Part shown: positions 8,083 to 17,530 of the stretch, in pieces
Layout: every line of letters starts with the position of its first letter
How positions within the stretch are numbered: position 1 is the stretch's first letter
Source of the DNA: Tenderia sp965602225
GTDB lineage: Bacteria > Pseudomonadota > Gammaproteobacteria > Tenderiales > Tenderiaceae
NCBI GenBank assembly: GCA_965602225.1
Contig: CBFCYE010000006.1
Location: 1-64,000, forward strand
Direction: 5' to 3'
Length of the DNA: 64,000 nt
Program-made: the position numbers and the translations under genes
Notes under the pieces: model-generated
The model's database searches: none
Told to the model about the DNA's origin: nothing
Seen by the model: the letters and a program-made list of their open reading frames with translations, nothing else

Positions 8083-10005
8083 TTACTTACCAGACAGACT
8101 GAGCATCAGCTCATTCAGACGACTAACAAAGCTGGCTGGATCTTCCAGCTGACCACCTTCGCTAAGCATGGCCTGATCCAGCAACACGTGGGCCCAGTCA
8201 CTGAAACGCTGTTCATCGCTTTCAGCATTGACCTGCAGCACCAACGGATGCTCGGAGTTGATTTCCAGAATCGGCTTAGTATCTGGCATTTCATGGCCAG
8301 CCTGCTTGAGGATCTTTTGCATACTCAGGGCCATGTCGTTGTCTTCAACTACCAGACAAGAAGGTGAACGCGTCAGGCGGTGACTAACTCGCACCTCTTT
8401 AACCTTGTCACCCAAGGCCTTCTGCATCCGCTCGAGCATATCCTTGTGCTGTTCCTGAGACTTTTTGGCCTCTTCCTTCTCCTGTTCGTCTTCAAGATCA
8501 CCCAGATCCAGATCACCCTTGGCGATGGACTGGAATGACTTGCCATCGTAATCCTGCATGAAAGACATCATCCACTCATCGACACGATCGCCGAGCAGCA
8601 GCACTTCGATATCTTTCTTGCGGAACACTTCGAGGTGAGGACTGTTATTGGCCGCAGCAAAGCTGTCAGAAGTGATGTAGTAGATCTTTTCCTGACCTTC
8701 TTTCATGCGGGCAATGTATTCATCCAGCGACACAGTCTGCTTGTCGCCATCACCTTGAGTTGAAGCAAAACGCAGCAACTTGGCAATACGCTCTTTGTTG
8801 GCCTGATCTTCACCCGGCCCTTCTTTAATGACATTACCGAACTGACCCCAGAACTCCTGGTACTGCTCCGGTTCGTTCTTGGCGATACCTTCCAGCATGC
8901 CCAACACTTTCTTCACCGAGGCGCCACGAATGCTGTCGATCTGTTTGTTGCGCTGCAGGATTTCACGAGAGACATTCAAGGGCAGATCATCGGAATCAAC
9001 CACACCGCGAATAAAACGCAGGTAAGTCGGCATCAACTGCTCGGCATCGTCCATGATGAAGACACGGCGGACATAAAGCTTGATGCCATGACGTTGCTCT
9101 CTATCCCACATATCAAATGGTGCACGCTTGGGCACATAAAACAGGGTGGTGTAGCAGCTATTGCCTTCGACCTTGCTGTGAACATGGGCCAGCGGATCTT
9201 CGAAGTCATGAGCAACATGTTTGTAGAATTCGCTGTACTCCTCAGCCTCAATCTCGCTCTTGGGTCGCGCCCACAGGGCTGAAGCCTTGTTGACCACGTC
9301 AAACCCAGGCTCAGCTTCAGGCTGCTCTTCGCCCTCGGCAACAGGGGCTTTCTCAGCCTTCATTTCAATCGGCAGATTGATGTGATCAGAGTATTTGGTA
9401 ATAATGTGACGCAGACGGTGATCGTCGGCAAATTCTTCTTCACCATCACGCAAGTGCATAACAACTTCTGTACCACGATCCGCTTTTTCAACAGTTTCAA
9501 GGGTGTAGTCACCTTCACCGGCAGACTCCCAACAAACACCATGTTCGGCACCCAGGCCAGCACGACGGGTCGTCAGGCTCACCTTGTCAGCAATAATAAA
9601 GGCAGAATAAAAACCTACACCGAACTGACCAATCATCTGCGCGTCCTTGGCCTGGTCGCCGGTCAGTGAGTCAAAAAACTGTTTGGTGCCTGATTTGGCA
9701 ATCGTACCGATGTTTTCTGTCACTTCCGCACGGCTCATACCAATGCCGTTGTCACGGATAGTAAGCGTCTTGGCATCCTTATCGAATTCAACCTGGATCT
9801 TCAACTCAGTGCCGTCTTCCATCAAGGCATCATCAGTCAGCGCTTCAAAGCGCAGCTTGTCGCAGGCATCGGAGGCATTGGAGACTAATTCCCTCAGGAA
9901 TATCTCTTTATTGGAATACAGTGAATGAATCATCAACTTGAGCAGCTGACTTACCTCGGTTTGAAAACCAAGCGTTTCTTTATGTGCTTCTACAGACATT
10001 GTCAT
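8083..10005 (-). CDS. htpG: Chaperone HtpG (Hsp90)
   Basis: 640 residues from ATG 10005, chosen because GAGGGAGA sits just before it and because the family starts close to ETLGFQTEVSQLLKLMIHSL. ATP-site motifs of the GHKL fold are clear: ELVSNASDACDKLR, DNGIGM and GQFGVGFYSAFI. The middle domain has the catalytic-Arg loop region (LPLNVSREILQ). The C-terminal dimer domain ends normally. Cytoplasmic Hsp90 chaperone. A close sigma-32-type promoter lies upstream. Confidence 0.97.
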   Translation of the reverse strand: MTMSVEAHKETLGFQTEVSQLLKLMIHSLYSNKEIFLRELVSNASDACDKLRFEALTDDALMEDGTELKIQVEFDKDAKTLTIRDNGIGMSRAEVTENIGTIAKSGTKQFFDSLTGDQAKDAQMIGQFGVGFYSAFIIADKVSLTTRRAGLGAEHGVCWESAGEGDYTLETVEKADRGTEVVMHLRDGEEEFADDHRLRHIITKYSDHINLPIEMKAEKAPVAEGEEQPEAEPGFDVVNKASALWARPKSEIEAEEYSEFYKHVAHDFEDPLAHVHSKVEGNSCYTTLFYVPKRAPFDMWDREQRHGIKLYVRRVFIMDDAEQLMPTYLRFIRGVVDSDDLPLNVSREILQRNKQIDSIRGASVKKVLGMLEGIAKNEPEQYQEFWGQFGNVIKEGPGEDQANKERIAKLLRFASTQGDGDKQTVSLDEYIARMKEGQEKIYYITSDSFAAANNSPHLEVFRKKDIEVLLLGDRVDEWMMSFMQDYDGKSFQSIAKGDLDLGDLEDEQEKEEAKKSQEQHKDMLERMQKALGDKVKEVRVSHRLTRSPSCLVVEDNDMALSMQKILKQAGHEMPDTKPILEINSEHPLVLQVNAESDEQRFSDWAHVLLDQAMLSEGGQLEDPASFVSRLNELMLSLSGK

Positions 10006-10041
10006 TAATTCTCCCTCTACATAAATTTTGGTATCGAAGGC

Positions 10042-10070
10042 ATAATGGGGATCGGCCAGGATGATTTCAA
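10042..10070 (-). promoter_or_regulatory. Sigma-32 (heat shock) promoter of htpG
   Basis: On the minus strand, TTGAAA at 10070-10065, a 14-base spacer, then CCCCATTAT at 10050-10042. This is very close to the RpoH consensus CTTGAAA / CCCCATnT. The start codon lies about 37 bases beyond the -10 element. Confidence 0.85.
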
Positions 10071-10106
10071 CCCTCATAAAAACGAACAACAAGGCAGGCT
10101 CATTAG

Positions 10107-11741
10107 ATGGATATCAAAACCGTTGCCACCACCCCTTACGATGATCAACGCCCAGGTACTTCAGGGCTGCGCAAAAAGACCCGCGTCTTTCTGGAAAAGC
10201 CAAACTACCTGGAGAACTTCGTCCAGGCCACCTTCGACAGCCTGGAAGGCTTCCAGGGCCAGACACTGGTAGTTGGTGGTGACGGCCGTTATGGCAACAA
10301 AGAAGCGACCCAAACCATTGCCAGGATGGCAGCTGCCAACGGCTTTGGCCGGGTGCTGATCGGAAAATATGGCCTGCTATCGACACCTGCCGCCTCCTGC
10401 GTCATCCGTAAATACAAGGCCTTTGGCGGTTTCATTCTCTCGGCCAGCCACAATCCAGCCGGCATCGATGAGGACTTCGGCATCAAGTACAACGCCAGCA
10501 ACGGCGGTCCGGCACCGGAAAAAATCACCGAGGCCATCTACGACCATACCCTTAAGATCGAACACTACCTCACCTGCGAAGCCGAAGACATTGACCTGGG
10601 AAAGGTCGGCAGCACAAAGATTGGTGACACAGAAGTGGTGGTAATCAACCCCATCAGCGACTACGCCGAGTTGATGCAGGAGATATTCGATTTCGACGCC
10701 ATTCGCGAACTATTCAAATCCGGCTTTCGCATGTGCTTCGACGGCATGCACGCCATTACCGGCCCCTATGCCCAGGAGATTCTCGAAAAGACACTGGGTG
10801 CGCCAGCAGGGACAGTGATCAACGGCACCCCCAAGTCCGACTTCGGTGGCGGTCACCCCGATCCCAACCTGACCTATGCCAAAAAACTGGTCAGCATCAT
10901 GTTTGGCCCCACCCCACCGGAATTTGGTGCGGCCTCAGATGGCGACGGTGACCGCAACATGGTTCTCGGCAATAACTTCTTTGTCACCCCCAGCGACAGC
11001 CTGGCGATTCTGGCAGCCAACGCCACTCTGGTACCCGGTTACAAAGCGGGTCTGGCCGGTGTCGCCCGTTCCATGCCCACCAGTGCAGCAGTAGATCAGG
11101 TGGCCAAGGCCCTCAATATTCCCTGCTTCGAAACACCCACCGGCTGGAAGTTTTTTGGCAACCTGATGGATGCCGACAAGATTACCCTCTGTGGTGAAGA
11201 GAGCTTCGGCACCGGTTCAAACCATATCCGTGAAAAAGATGGCCTTTGGGCGGTGCTGTTCTGGCTCAACATCCTTGCCGCACGCAAACAATCGGTACAA
11301 ACCATCGTCACGGATCACTGGAAAAAATTTGGCCGCAACTACTATACCCGCCATGATTTTGAAGGCGTGAATAAAGAACGTGCAGAAGATATGATTGAGA
11401 ACTTGCGCAACCGTCTACACACCCTGCCCGAGCGCGCCGTCGGCGACATGCATATCAGTTTCAGTGACGACTTCAGCTACACCGACCCAATCGATGGATC
11501 CAAGTCATCAGGCCAGGGCATCCGCATCCAGTTCAACGATGGCAGTCGCATCGTTTTCCGCCTCTCCGGCACTGGCACAGAAGGGGCAACCCTGCGGGTC
11601 TATATCGAACGTTTTGAAGCAAATCCGCGCAAACACCACATTGAAACGCAGGAGGCACTTCAGGATCTAATCGACTTTGCGCACAGCATTGCCGAGATTC
11701 AGAAATATACCGGCCGCAACAAACCGACCGTCATCACCTAA
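10107..11741 (+). CDS. pgm: Phosphoglucomutase (alpha-D-glucose specific)
   Basis: 544 residues. Interconverts glucose-1-phosphate and glucose-6-phosphate for glycogen and cell-surface sugars. Seen: early RPGTSGLRKKT, the phospho-Ser loop FILSASHNPAG, the Mg2+ loop DGDGDRN, sugar-binding CGEESFGTGSNHIREKDG, and a phosphate-binding C-terminal RLSGTGTEGATLRVYIE. This matches the eukaryote-like Pgm family, not the ManB type. It is divergent from htpG, and a perfect inverted repeat after its stop codon probably ends transcription. Confidence 0.96.
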   Translation: MDIKTVATTPYDDQRPGTSGLRKKTRVFLEKPNYLENFVQATFDSLEGFQGQTLVVGGDGRYGNKEATQTIARMAAANGFGRVLIGKYGLLSTPAASCVIRKYKAFGGFILSASHNPAGIDEDFGIKYNASNGGPAPEKITEAIYDHTLKIEHYLTCEAEDIDLGKVGSTKIGDTEVVVINPISDYAELMQEIFDFDAIRELFKSGFRMCFDGMHAITGPYAQEILEKTLGAPAGTVINGTPKSDFGGGHPDPNLTYAKKLVSIMFGPTPPEFGAASDGDGDRNMVLGNNFFVTPSDSLAILAANATLVPGYKAGLAGVARSMPTSAAVDQVAKALNIPCFETPTGWKFFGNLMDADKITLCGEESFGTGSNHIREKDGLWAVLFWLNILAARKQSVQTIVTDHWKKFGRNYYTRHDFEGVNKERAEDMIENLRNRLHTLPERAVGDMHISFSDDFSYTDPIDGSKSSGQGIRIQFNDGSRIVFRLSGTGTEGATLRVYIERFEANPRKHHIETQEALQDLIDFAHSIAEIQKYTGRNKPTVIT

Positions 11742-11755
11742 ACAAGTCTGAGCGA

Positions 11756-11789
11756 GTCAGTGCTAATCGAAATAATGATTAGCACTGAC
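11756..11789. terminator. Bidirectional hairpin between pgm and the TPR-barrel gene
   Basis: Perfect 13-base inverted repeat: GTCAGTGCTAATC at 11756-11768 and its complement at 11777-11789, with an 8-base loop. It sits 15 bases after pgm and contains the last codons of the convergent gene, so one element serves both directions. There is no long T tract, so efficiency is uncertain. Confidence 0.6.
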
Positions 11790-13070
11790 CATGATCAGGT
11801 TACTGCTGTAATTTTCACTCGTGTAATTTGAGTCGTTAGAGGTGTGTCGCCACATCAACTCAAACTCTGAATTGCGGCTATAGCTATAGATACCGGTCAA
11901 ACTATAACGAGTTCTATCATCCTCGCGCACACCACGATTCACCCCGGCACTGACATTGGCATCGCCATAATTACTGTTGCGGTAATCAAACTTCGCCAGA
12001 GCGGACCATTTATCACTAAAGTCATGCCCAAATGAAGCAAACAGGCTATGGCGTGTCGGCGAATAACTGGGAAAAGTATTCGCCAGCGAATAATTATCTC
12101 GATCATTCAACTCAAGCCTATAACCCAGGCGCAGTTTTTCGGCACCAAGACGGCGGTAATCTTCTAATGTGAAACGTTGTTTTGAACCTGCAAGATAGGC
12201 ATACCTCGCATCAAGATCATCATATAAGGTTAAATCATATTTCAGACGTAAGCGCCGACCGGGGGCATATTTACGATCTGCACGCAGTTGCAAACTGGTG
12301 CTCTGCTGGAAAGCCACGCCGTCAAACGAATCATGATAATAGACCAGACCAGCCCGACCACTCCACTCGGCCAACGGCTGACTGAAATATATGCCGGCAC
12401 TCAACAGGCGCTCATCATAGATGGATAAATCAGCATAACGAGATAGCGATAAGGCCCCTTTTAACTGCACACCCTCTCGACGATTGCCGCCAAGCTGGTA
12501 ACTGCCTGTGCCATAAAAATCCAGATAGCTATCTGAACTATTGGCTGCCACAACAATATCCTCATTGACGAGGGTAACGTTATCATCGCTAGCCATACTC
12601 AAGCTGACAAACCCCTTTACCTTGCCTGCTTCTGCATCATGCTTCACAACACCCAGCTGTTCCAATTGCCGCGCAGCCAACAGCCTGACCTTGTCATCCT
12701 GGGCTGTTTTAAAACTACGGGAAAAGGCCTCCTGGGCTGCCTTTTGATCCTTGTTATTTAAGGCAATCAAACCCAGATTGTAGTGGCTCAAGCCTGCCAA
12801 AGCGGCATCGTTAGCGGCCTCCGAAAAATAACCCTGAGCATCAGAATAGCGCCCCAGCTTGTAATAACTTGCAGCAAGATTGTAGGCCAGAATAGCGTCC
12901 CGATTACCCTGCTCTCTGGACTGCAAAAAATAGTCTATTGCCTGTTGATAATTTTGCTGTTTAAAGGCACTTACACCTTGTTCAAAGCCGGCATCAGCAA
13001 TAGCTGCGTTTGCACACGTCAATAGCACCAGAGACAACACCAGACTTTTAAAAGTAAAGCCATGTTTCAT
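11763..13070 (-). CDS. Secreted TPR protein with C-terminal outer-membrane beta-barrel
   Basis: 435 residues from ATG 13070, which has GGGAGGG about 10 bases upstream. A signal peptide ends near ANAAIADA. Residues about 25-150 hold TPR repeats (YQQAIDYFLQSREQGN, AYNLAASYYKLGRYSDA, SHYNLGLIALNNKDQKAA). The rest is a series of alternating amphipathic strands (LRLKYDLTLYDDL, LGYRLELNDRDNY, WSALAKFDYRNSNY) ending in aromatic VSANHYFD, typical of an outer-membrane barrel. Periplasmic TPR plus barrel resembles Slam-like proteins, but this is only an architectural likeness. It is the last gene of the ECF-sigma operon. Confidence 0.8.
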   Translation of the reverse strand: MKHGFTFKSLVLSLVLLTCANAAIADAGFEQGVSAFKQQNYQQAIDYFLQSREQGNRDAILAYNLAASYYKLGRYSDAQGYFSEAANDAALAGLSHYNLGLIALNNKDQKAAQEAFSRSFKTAQDDKVRLLAARQLEQLGVVKHDAEAGKVKGFVSLSMASDDNVTLVNEDIVVAANSSDSYLDFYGTGSYQLGGNRREGVQLKGALSLSRYADLSIYDERLLSAGIYFSQPLAEWSGRAGLVYYHDSFDGVAFQQSTSLQLRADRKYAPGRRLRLKYDLTLYDDLDARYAYLAGSKQRFTLEDYRRLGAEKLRLGYRLELNDRDNYSLANTFPSYSPTRHSLFASFGHDFSDKWSALAKFDYRNSNYGDANVSAGVNRGVREDDRTRYSLTGIYSYSRNSEFELMWRHTSNDSNYTSENYSSNLIMVSANHYFD

Positions 13071-13152
13071 CTTATTTAGCCCTCCCAAACAAGATGGCCG
13101 CCCTCAGCAGAAGGCAGCCATAACCATTATTTATGACAAACCCCTAGCTACA

Positions 13153-13578
13153 CTAATCATCATCGCGTTCGCCATCGAGACTCTCGTCATGGACTTCATC
13201 GCGGGATTCTTCGCGGGATTCTTCGCGGGACTCCTCACGGGATTCATCGCGACTCTCATCACGACTCTCGTCATGACTGTCACCGCGGTCAGAATCATCA
13301 TTACCATCTGCATCGCCACGGCTGCCATCATTTGCTTCATCATCTTGATGATCATTATCGCGTTCTTGCAGGCGCTCTCTTACACGCTCCAAAGCCTCAC
13401 GCGCTTGTGGTGACGCCACCTCTGGCAGTTCAATATAATGGGTGCCACTATCTCCCCGGTCACGATCAAGACTCTCAATCACCTGAATAGTCATGTCATC
13501 ATCGAAATCTGCGGCAAAGCTTGGCGCTGAAATAATCAGCATCGAAGCTGCAATGGCAGTAAGTTTGAATGGTTTCAT
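13153..13578 (-). CDS. Small periplasmic acidic protein with tetrapeptide repeats
   Basis: 141 residues with AGGAG 7 bases before the ATG. A signal peptide (LTAIAASMLIISAPSFAA) predicts export. Residues 60-75 form a charged helix (REALERVRERLQERD). From about 75 to the end nearly every residue is Asp, Glu, Arg, Ser, His or Gly, with six DESR/EESR units at 103-126. The acidic low-complexity tail could bind divalent metal ions or cationic material, or be disordered. No family recognised. It lies between the anti-sigma gene and the TPR-barrel gene on the same strand, so it is probably an ECF target. Confidence 0.8.
   Translation of the reverse strand: MKPFKLTAIAASMLIISAPSFAADFDDDMTIQVIESLDRDRGDSGTHYIELPEVASPQAREALERVRERLQERDNDHQDDEANDGSRGDADGNDDSDRGDSHDESRDESRDESREESREESREESRDEVHDESLDGERDDD
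13201..13272 (-). repeat. Tandem 12-base repeats coding DESR/EESR units
   Basis: Six in-frame units of 12 bases, best conserved as GAAGAATCCCGC on the minus strand, lie inside the acidic protein gene. The central three encode EESR and the first three DESR. Such repeats can change copy number by slippage without breaking the frame. Confidence 0.85.
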
Positions 13579-13602
13579 CGTAGTACTCCTGATTAATACA
13601 GC

Positions 13603-14280
13603 TTAAACCCAGTCTGGCCTGCTTACCCCAGCCTGGGGCGCTATTTTGTTTTCTACCCGAACCTGAATGCGAAGGATCTTTTTCTTGCCACCCTGTTCCA
13701 GCGTAGCAATGATTTCACCCGCCGCAGCCGCGGTTCCTTTCAAGGGCAAGGGCAGAATATTGCGCCCCTGCGTTAGACTGGTTTGCCACGACAATCGGTT
13801 CTCACCAGGAAAACCAACCACCTCAATATTGCCCGGCAAATCGATGCTTAGGGTTGCATCATTCATTGCATAACCAACATCAAAGGCTAGATTGAGGGTC
13901 TGTGGTGCAGCAATCGAGATTGCCACCTCCGGCATAACATTGGGTTCAATACCATTACCGCCGGGTAATATCCCAACAACTACCAGCATCAAGGCAAAAC
14001 CAGCCACGAGAGCAGAACTGAATCCGGCAACAAAACCACGACGATGAGGACGCTGTTTGGCCTGGCTGGCGGCATGAGACACCGCCCGTTGGGCAAAGCC
14101 TGGTGTCATCGCTGGCACCTGCACCTGTTTGAGACCGGCCATAAGCGCCTTTTCCCGTTGCAGCAGCTGGCGACAATCTTTACAGGCATCAAGATGCAAG
14201 TGAAGATCAGCCTCTTCCATGAGCTCAAGTTTGCCATCCAGATAATCGTCTAATTGTTGCTGTATTTGCTGACAGTTCAT
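13603..14280 (-). CDS. Membrane anti-sigma factor with zinc-finger domain
   Basis: 225 residues from ATG 14280, chosen because AGAGGG lies 7 bases before it. The N-terminus is a zf-HC2 anti-sigma domain: CQQIQQQLDDYLDGKLE, then HLHLDACKDCRQLLQ with the H-x3-C-x2-C zinc motif. One membrane segment lies near the middle (ALVAGFALMLVVVGIL). The periplasmic part (about 115-225) looks like a beta-rich sensor. It should bind and hold the ECF sigma factor encoded 16 bases upstream until a periplasmic signal releases it. Confidence 0.9.
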   Translation of the reverse strand: MNCQQIQQQLDDYLDGKLELMEEADLHLHLDACKDCRQLLQREKALMAGLKQVQVPAMTPGFAQRAVSHAASQAKQRPHRRGFVAGFSSALVAGFALMLVVVGILPGGNGIEPNVMPEVAISIAAPQTLNLAFDVGYAMNDATLSIDLPGNIEVVGFPGENRLSWQTSLTQGRNILPLPLKGTAAAAGEIIATLEQGGKKKILRIQVRVENKIAPQAGVSRPDWV

Positions 14281-14296
14281 ATTCATTCCCTCTCGC

Positions 14297-14857
14297 TTAT
14301 AGACACGCCACAGCTGCGGATTTGGTTTCATCGGCGCTCAAAATTTCTCGCAATTTTGCACGGGCGCGATGCAGGCGTGATTTCAAGGTTCCAATCGGGG
14401 CATCCAGAATCGTTGTTAATTCAGAAAGGGTATAGTTCTCGACATCATGCATAACCACCAACAGACGTTGCTCATGATTTAACTGTCTCAGGGCTTTTTC
14501 TATATTGCTGACCAAGACAAGCTTTTCGGAACTCACACCAGAGTCACCCGACTCTCTCAGGACCTCAAGCTGATCGGGTTGCATGGTTTCCGTTGGCCGA
14601 CGCTGTTGTTGCCTCAGGCGATCAATAAACAGATGATATAAGGCCTTGGCCATCCAGGGACGTAAGCGCTCCACTTTCTGCATTTCATCAACCCGATGGA
14701 TGAGTTTGAGCAATAGCTCCTGCACCAGATCTTCGGCATCAGACTGCTGACCACAGTAGTGATAGGCCAGGCGATACATATTGTTGACGTGCGGCATGAC
14801 CAGCTCTTCAAATGAACTCTCATTGTCACTGCGGCGGGGAAAAAGGCTAATCTTCAT
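14297..14857 (-). CDS. ECF-family RNA polymerase sigma factor
   Basis: 186 residues with the two ECF domains. Region 2 is FEELVMPHVNNMYRLAYHYC plus AEDLVQELLLKLI; region 4 is LRQLNHEQRLLVVMHDVE followed by the helix-turn-helix LSELTTILDAPIGTLKSRLH. It is first in a four-gene unit: sigma, anti-sigma, acidic repeat protein, TPR-barrel protein. Such factors usually drive their own operon. The inducing signal is unknown; envelope or metal stress is plausible from the nature of the targets. Confidence 0.95.
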   Translation of the reverse strand: MKISLFPRRSDNESSFEELVMPHVNNMYRLAYHYCGQQSDAEDLVQELLLKLIHRVDEMQKVERLRPWMAKALYHLFIDRLRQQQRRPTETMQPDQLEVLRESGDSGVSSEKLVLVSNIEKALRQLNHEQRLLVVMHDVENYTLSELTTILDAPIGTLKSRLHRARAKLREILSADETKSAAVACL

Positions 14858-15099
14858 GATTCACTCTGCTGTGATTTTTCCTACATGCTAGAAAACAAAA
14901 CTTAAATAAAACTGAAACGTCACAAACAGCCATTACAGCTCAATAATTCATTCTCTCCTTCTGAACACGTCAACCAGACTGCATAGGTTCCCTCGCCTGC
15001 CGATAAAATCAAATCCAACTCAAACTCACATAGATTGACTATTATTGTAGGAGCAACCATTCTGAAAAATAGATCACCAATAATAAGGTAGCCCGCACC

Positions 15100-17490
15100 A
15101 TGCACTACATTCGCCCCTTCAATACGCTTTGCAATGACGATGTGCCCTTGGTCGGCGGCAAAAATGCCTCTCTGGGCGAGATGTATCGCAGCCTGACCGA
15201 AAAAGGTGTCAAGGTGCCCAACGGTTTTGCCACTACCGCCGAGGCCTACCGCGACTATATAAAACACAATGATCTGGAAGGGCGTATCCGACTGCTGCTC
15301 GACGAGCTAGATACCAACGACACCCAGGCCCTGGCTGTCACCGGCGCCAGGATTCGCAGCTGGATTAATCACGGTGAACTGCCTGCCGAGCTGGCCAGGC
15401 AGATAGACACCGCCTATCAAGCCCTGGAAGACGAATATGGCGAACACACCGATGTCGCCGTGCGTAGCTCCGCCACCGCTGAAGATCTGCCCAACGCCTC
15501 ATTTGCCGGGCAACAAGAGACCTATCTCAATATCCGTGGCAGCCATAATCTATTGGCCACCTGCAAACAGGTCTTCGCCTCGCTGTATACCGACCGCGCC
15601 ATCTCCTATCGTGTCCATCAGGGCTTTGATCACATGGCTATCGCCCTTTCCATTGGTGTACAAAAAATGGTCCGTTCTGATCTGGCCACCTCAGGTGTGA
15701 TGTTCAGCATCGATACCGAGACCGGTTTTCGTGATGTGGTCTTTATTACTGCCGCCTATGGCCTGGGAGAAAACGTCGTCCAGGGTACAGTCAACCCGGA
15801 CGAGTTCTACGTCTACAAACCTAAACTGGCCGAAGGCAAAGGCCCCATTCTAAAACGGCAACTGGGCGAGAAGGCAATCAAGATGATCTATAGCGGCGAC
15901 CCGATGGTTGGGCTTTCCACCCGCAACGTCCGCGTCAAACAGGAGGACCGCAACCGCTTTGCCCTCAGCGATGATGAAGTGCTGGAACTGGCACGCCAGG
16001 CGGTCACCATCGAACAGCACTACTCTGCCAAGGCCGGCCAACTGCGACCGATGGATATCGAATGGGCCAAGGATGGTCAGAGCGGCGAACTGTTCATCGT
16101 CCAGGCCCGGCCCGAAACTGTGCAGGCCAATCTTGATTCTAGCTACAGCCAAACATTTCGCTTACTAACACGCAGCACTGTATTGGCACGCGGCAAAAGT
16201 GTCGGCCAGAAGATTGCCGCCGGCAATACCCGTGTGATCATGGAGGCCGCCGACATGCACAGCCTCATTCCGGGTGAAGTATTGGTCACCGACATTACCG
16301 ATCCGGACTGGGAACCGGTGATGAAAACCGCCGCCGCCATTGTCACCAACCGTGGCGGCCGCACCTGTCATGCCGCCATCGTTGCGCGCGAACTTGGCAT
16401 CCCGGCCGTGGTCGGTTGTGGCGATGCCACCAAGGTCATCAGTTCAGGCCAGCCGGTCACCGTCTGTTGCGCCGAAGGTGATGAAGGCCTGATCTATGAA
16501 GGCATACAACAATTCAACAGCCAGCATATCGATCTCAAATCACTGGCCCGCCCAAAAACAAAAGTCATGCTTAATCTTGCCAATCCGTCGCAGGCATTTG
16601 AGGCCAGCCGCCTGCCCAATGACGGCGTCGGTCTGGCCCGATTGGAATTCATCATCAACAACAGCATTCGCATTCATCCGCGCGCCCTGCTTGAATATAA
16701 AAAAATGGATCAGGCCACACGCAACCGCATCCAAGCCATCATTGCCGGCTACGCCGATCCAAAAACCTTTTACATCCAACGCCTGGCCGAAGGTGTTGGC
16801 ACCATCGCCGCCGCCTTTTATCCCAAACCTGTGATCGTACGCATGAGTGACTTTAAGTCAAACGAATATGCCTCACTGATTGGTGGCGAGAATTTCGAAC
16901 CCCAGGAAGAAAATCCCATGATCGGTTTTCGCGGTGCCTCACGTTATCCAGCAAAAGAGTTTGCAGACTGTTTCGCAATGGAATGTGCGGCAATGAAATA
17001 TGCCCGTGAGGCAATGGGGCTGGATAATATCGCCCTGATGATTCCGTTTGTACGCAGTGCTGATGAAGCCGACGCCGTGCTCAACTTAATGGACAAGCAG
17101 GGCCTGACACGCGGCGAAAATAATCTGAAAATTTATATGATGTGCGAGATCCCCGCCAATGCCCTGCTGGCCGATGATTTTCTAAAACGCTTTGATGGTT
17201 TTTCTATTGGTTCAAATGACCTGACCCAACTCACCCTGGGTGTCGACAGAGACTCTGGCATCGTCAGTGGTTTTGATGAACGCAACCCGGCGGTATTGCA
17301 ATTAATGCAGCTGGCGATTGAGGCGTGTAAACGGCAGGGAAAATATATTGGCATCTGTGGTCAGGCGCCATCAGATTATCCGGAGATCACTCAGTGGTTG
17401 GTACAACAGGGAATTGAGTCAATCTCACTCAATCCAGACAGCGTGATAAAAATGACAGAAGTGGTTTTAGATATAGAAGGGCAAACCTAA
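15100..17490 (+). CDS. ppsA: Phosphoenolpyruvate synthase
   Basis: 796 residues, the normal length. Converts pyruvate and ATP to PEP, AMP and phosphate in gluconeogenesis. The N-terminal ATP-grasp domain has VGGKNASLGEM and VRSSATAEDLPNASFAGQQ. The central swivelling domain has the phospho-His in GGRTCHAAIVARELGIPAVVG. The C-terminal PEP/pyruvate barrel has PMIGFRGASRY, SIGSNDLTQLTLGVDRDS and GICGQAPSDYP with the catalytic Cys. The divergent ECF sigma gene starts 242 bases upstream; that gap holds no visible gene. Confidence 0.97.
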   Translation: MHYIRPFNTLCNDDVPLVGGKNASLGEMYRSLTEKGVKVPNGFATTAEAYRDYIKHNDLEGRIRLLLDELDTNDTQALAVTGARIRSWINHGELPAELARQIDTAYQALEDEYGEHTDVAVRSSATAEDLPNASFAGQQETYLNIRGSHNLLATCKQVFASLYTDRAISYRVHQGFDHMAIALSIGVQKMVRSDLATSGVMFSIDTETGFRDVVFITAAYGLGENVVQGTVNPDEFYVYKPKLAEGKGPILKRQLGEKAIKMIYSGDPMVGLSTRNVRVKQEDRNRFALSDDEVLELARQAVTIEQHYSAKAGQLRPMDIEWAKDGQSGELFIVQARPETVQANLDSSYSQTFRLLTRSTVLARGKSVGQKIAAGNTRVIMEAADMHSLIPGEVLVTDITDPDWEPVMKTAAAIVTNRGGRTCHAAIVARELGIPAVVGCGDATKVISSGQPVTVCCAEGDEGLIYEGIQQFNSQHIDLKSLARPKTKVMLNLANPSQAFEASRLPNDGVGLARLEFIINNSIRIHPRALLEYKKMDQATRNRIQAIIAGYADPKTFYIQRLAEGVGTIAAAFYPKPVIVRMSDFKSNEYASLIGGENFEPQEENPMIGFRGASRYPAKEFADCFAMECAAMKYAREAMGLDNIALMIPFVRSADEADAVLNLMDKQGLTRGENNLKIYMMCEIPANALLADDFLKRFDGFSIGSNDLTQLTLGVDRDSGIVSGFDERNPAVLQLMQLAIEACKRQGKYIGICGQAPSDYPEITQWLVQQGIESISLNPDSVIKMTEVVLDIEGQT

Positions 17491-17530
17491 ATGCCTAGGC
17501 CTGCTGGGGCGGCACAAAGTGCCAACACGA

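Noticed and set aside
10006..10092. N-terminal extension of HtpG
   Set aside because: The region holds the sigma-32 promoter and ribosome site, and the family begins at about ATG 10005.
13201..13272. CRISPR array
   Set aside because: Repeats are 12 bases, directly joined without spacers, and in frame within a coding sequence.
14920..15267. Minus-strand open frame over the ppsA start
   Set aside because: It overlaps the well-supported N-terminus of PEP synthase, has no family features and no ribosome site.
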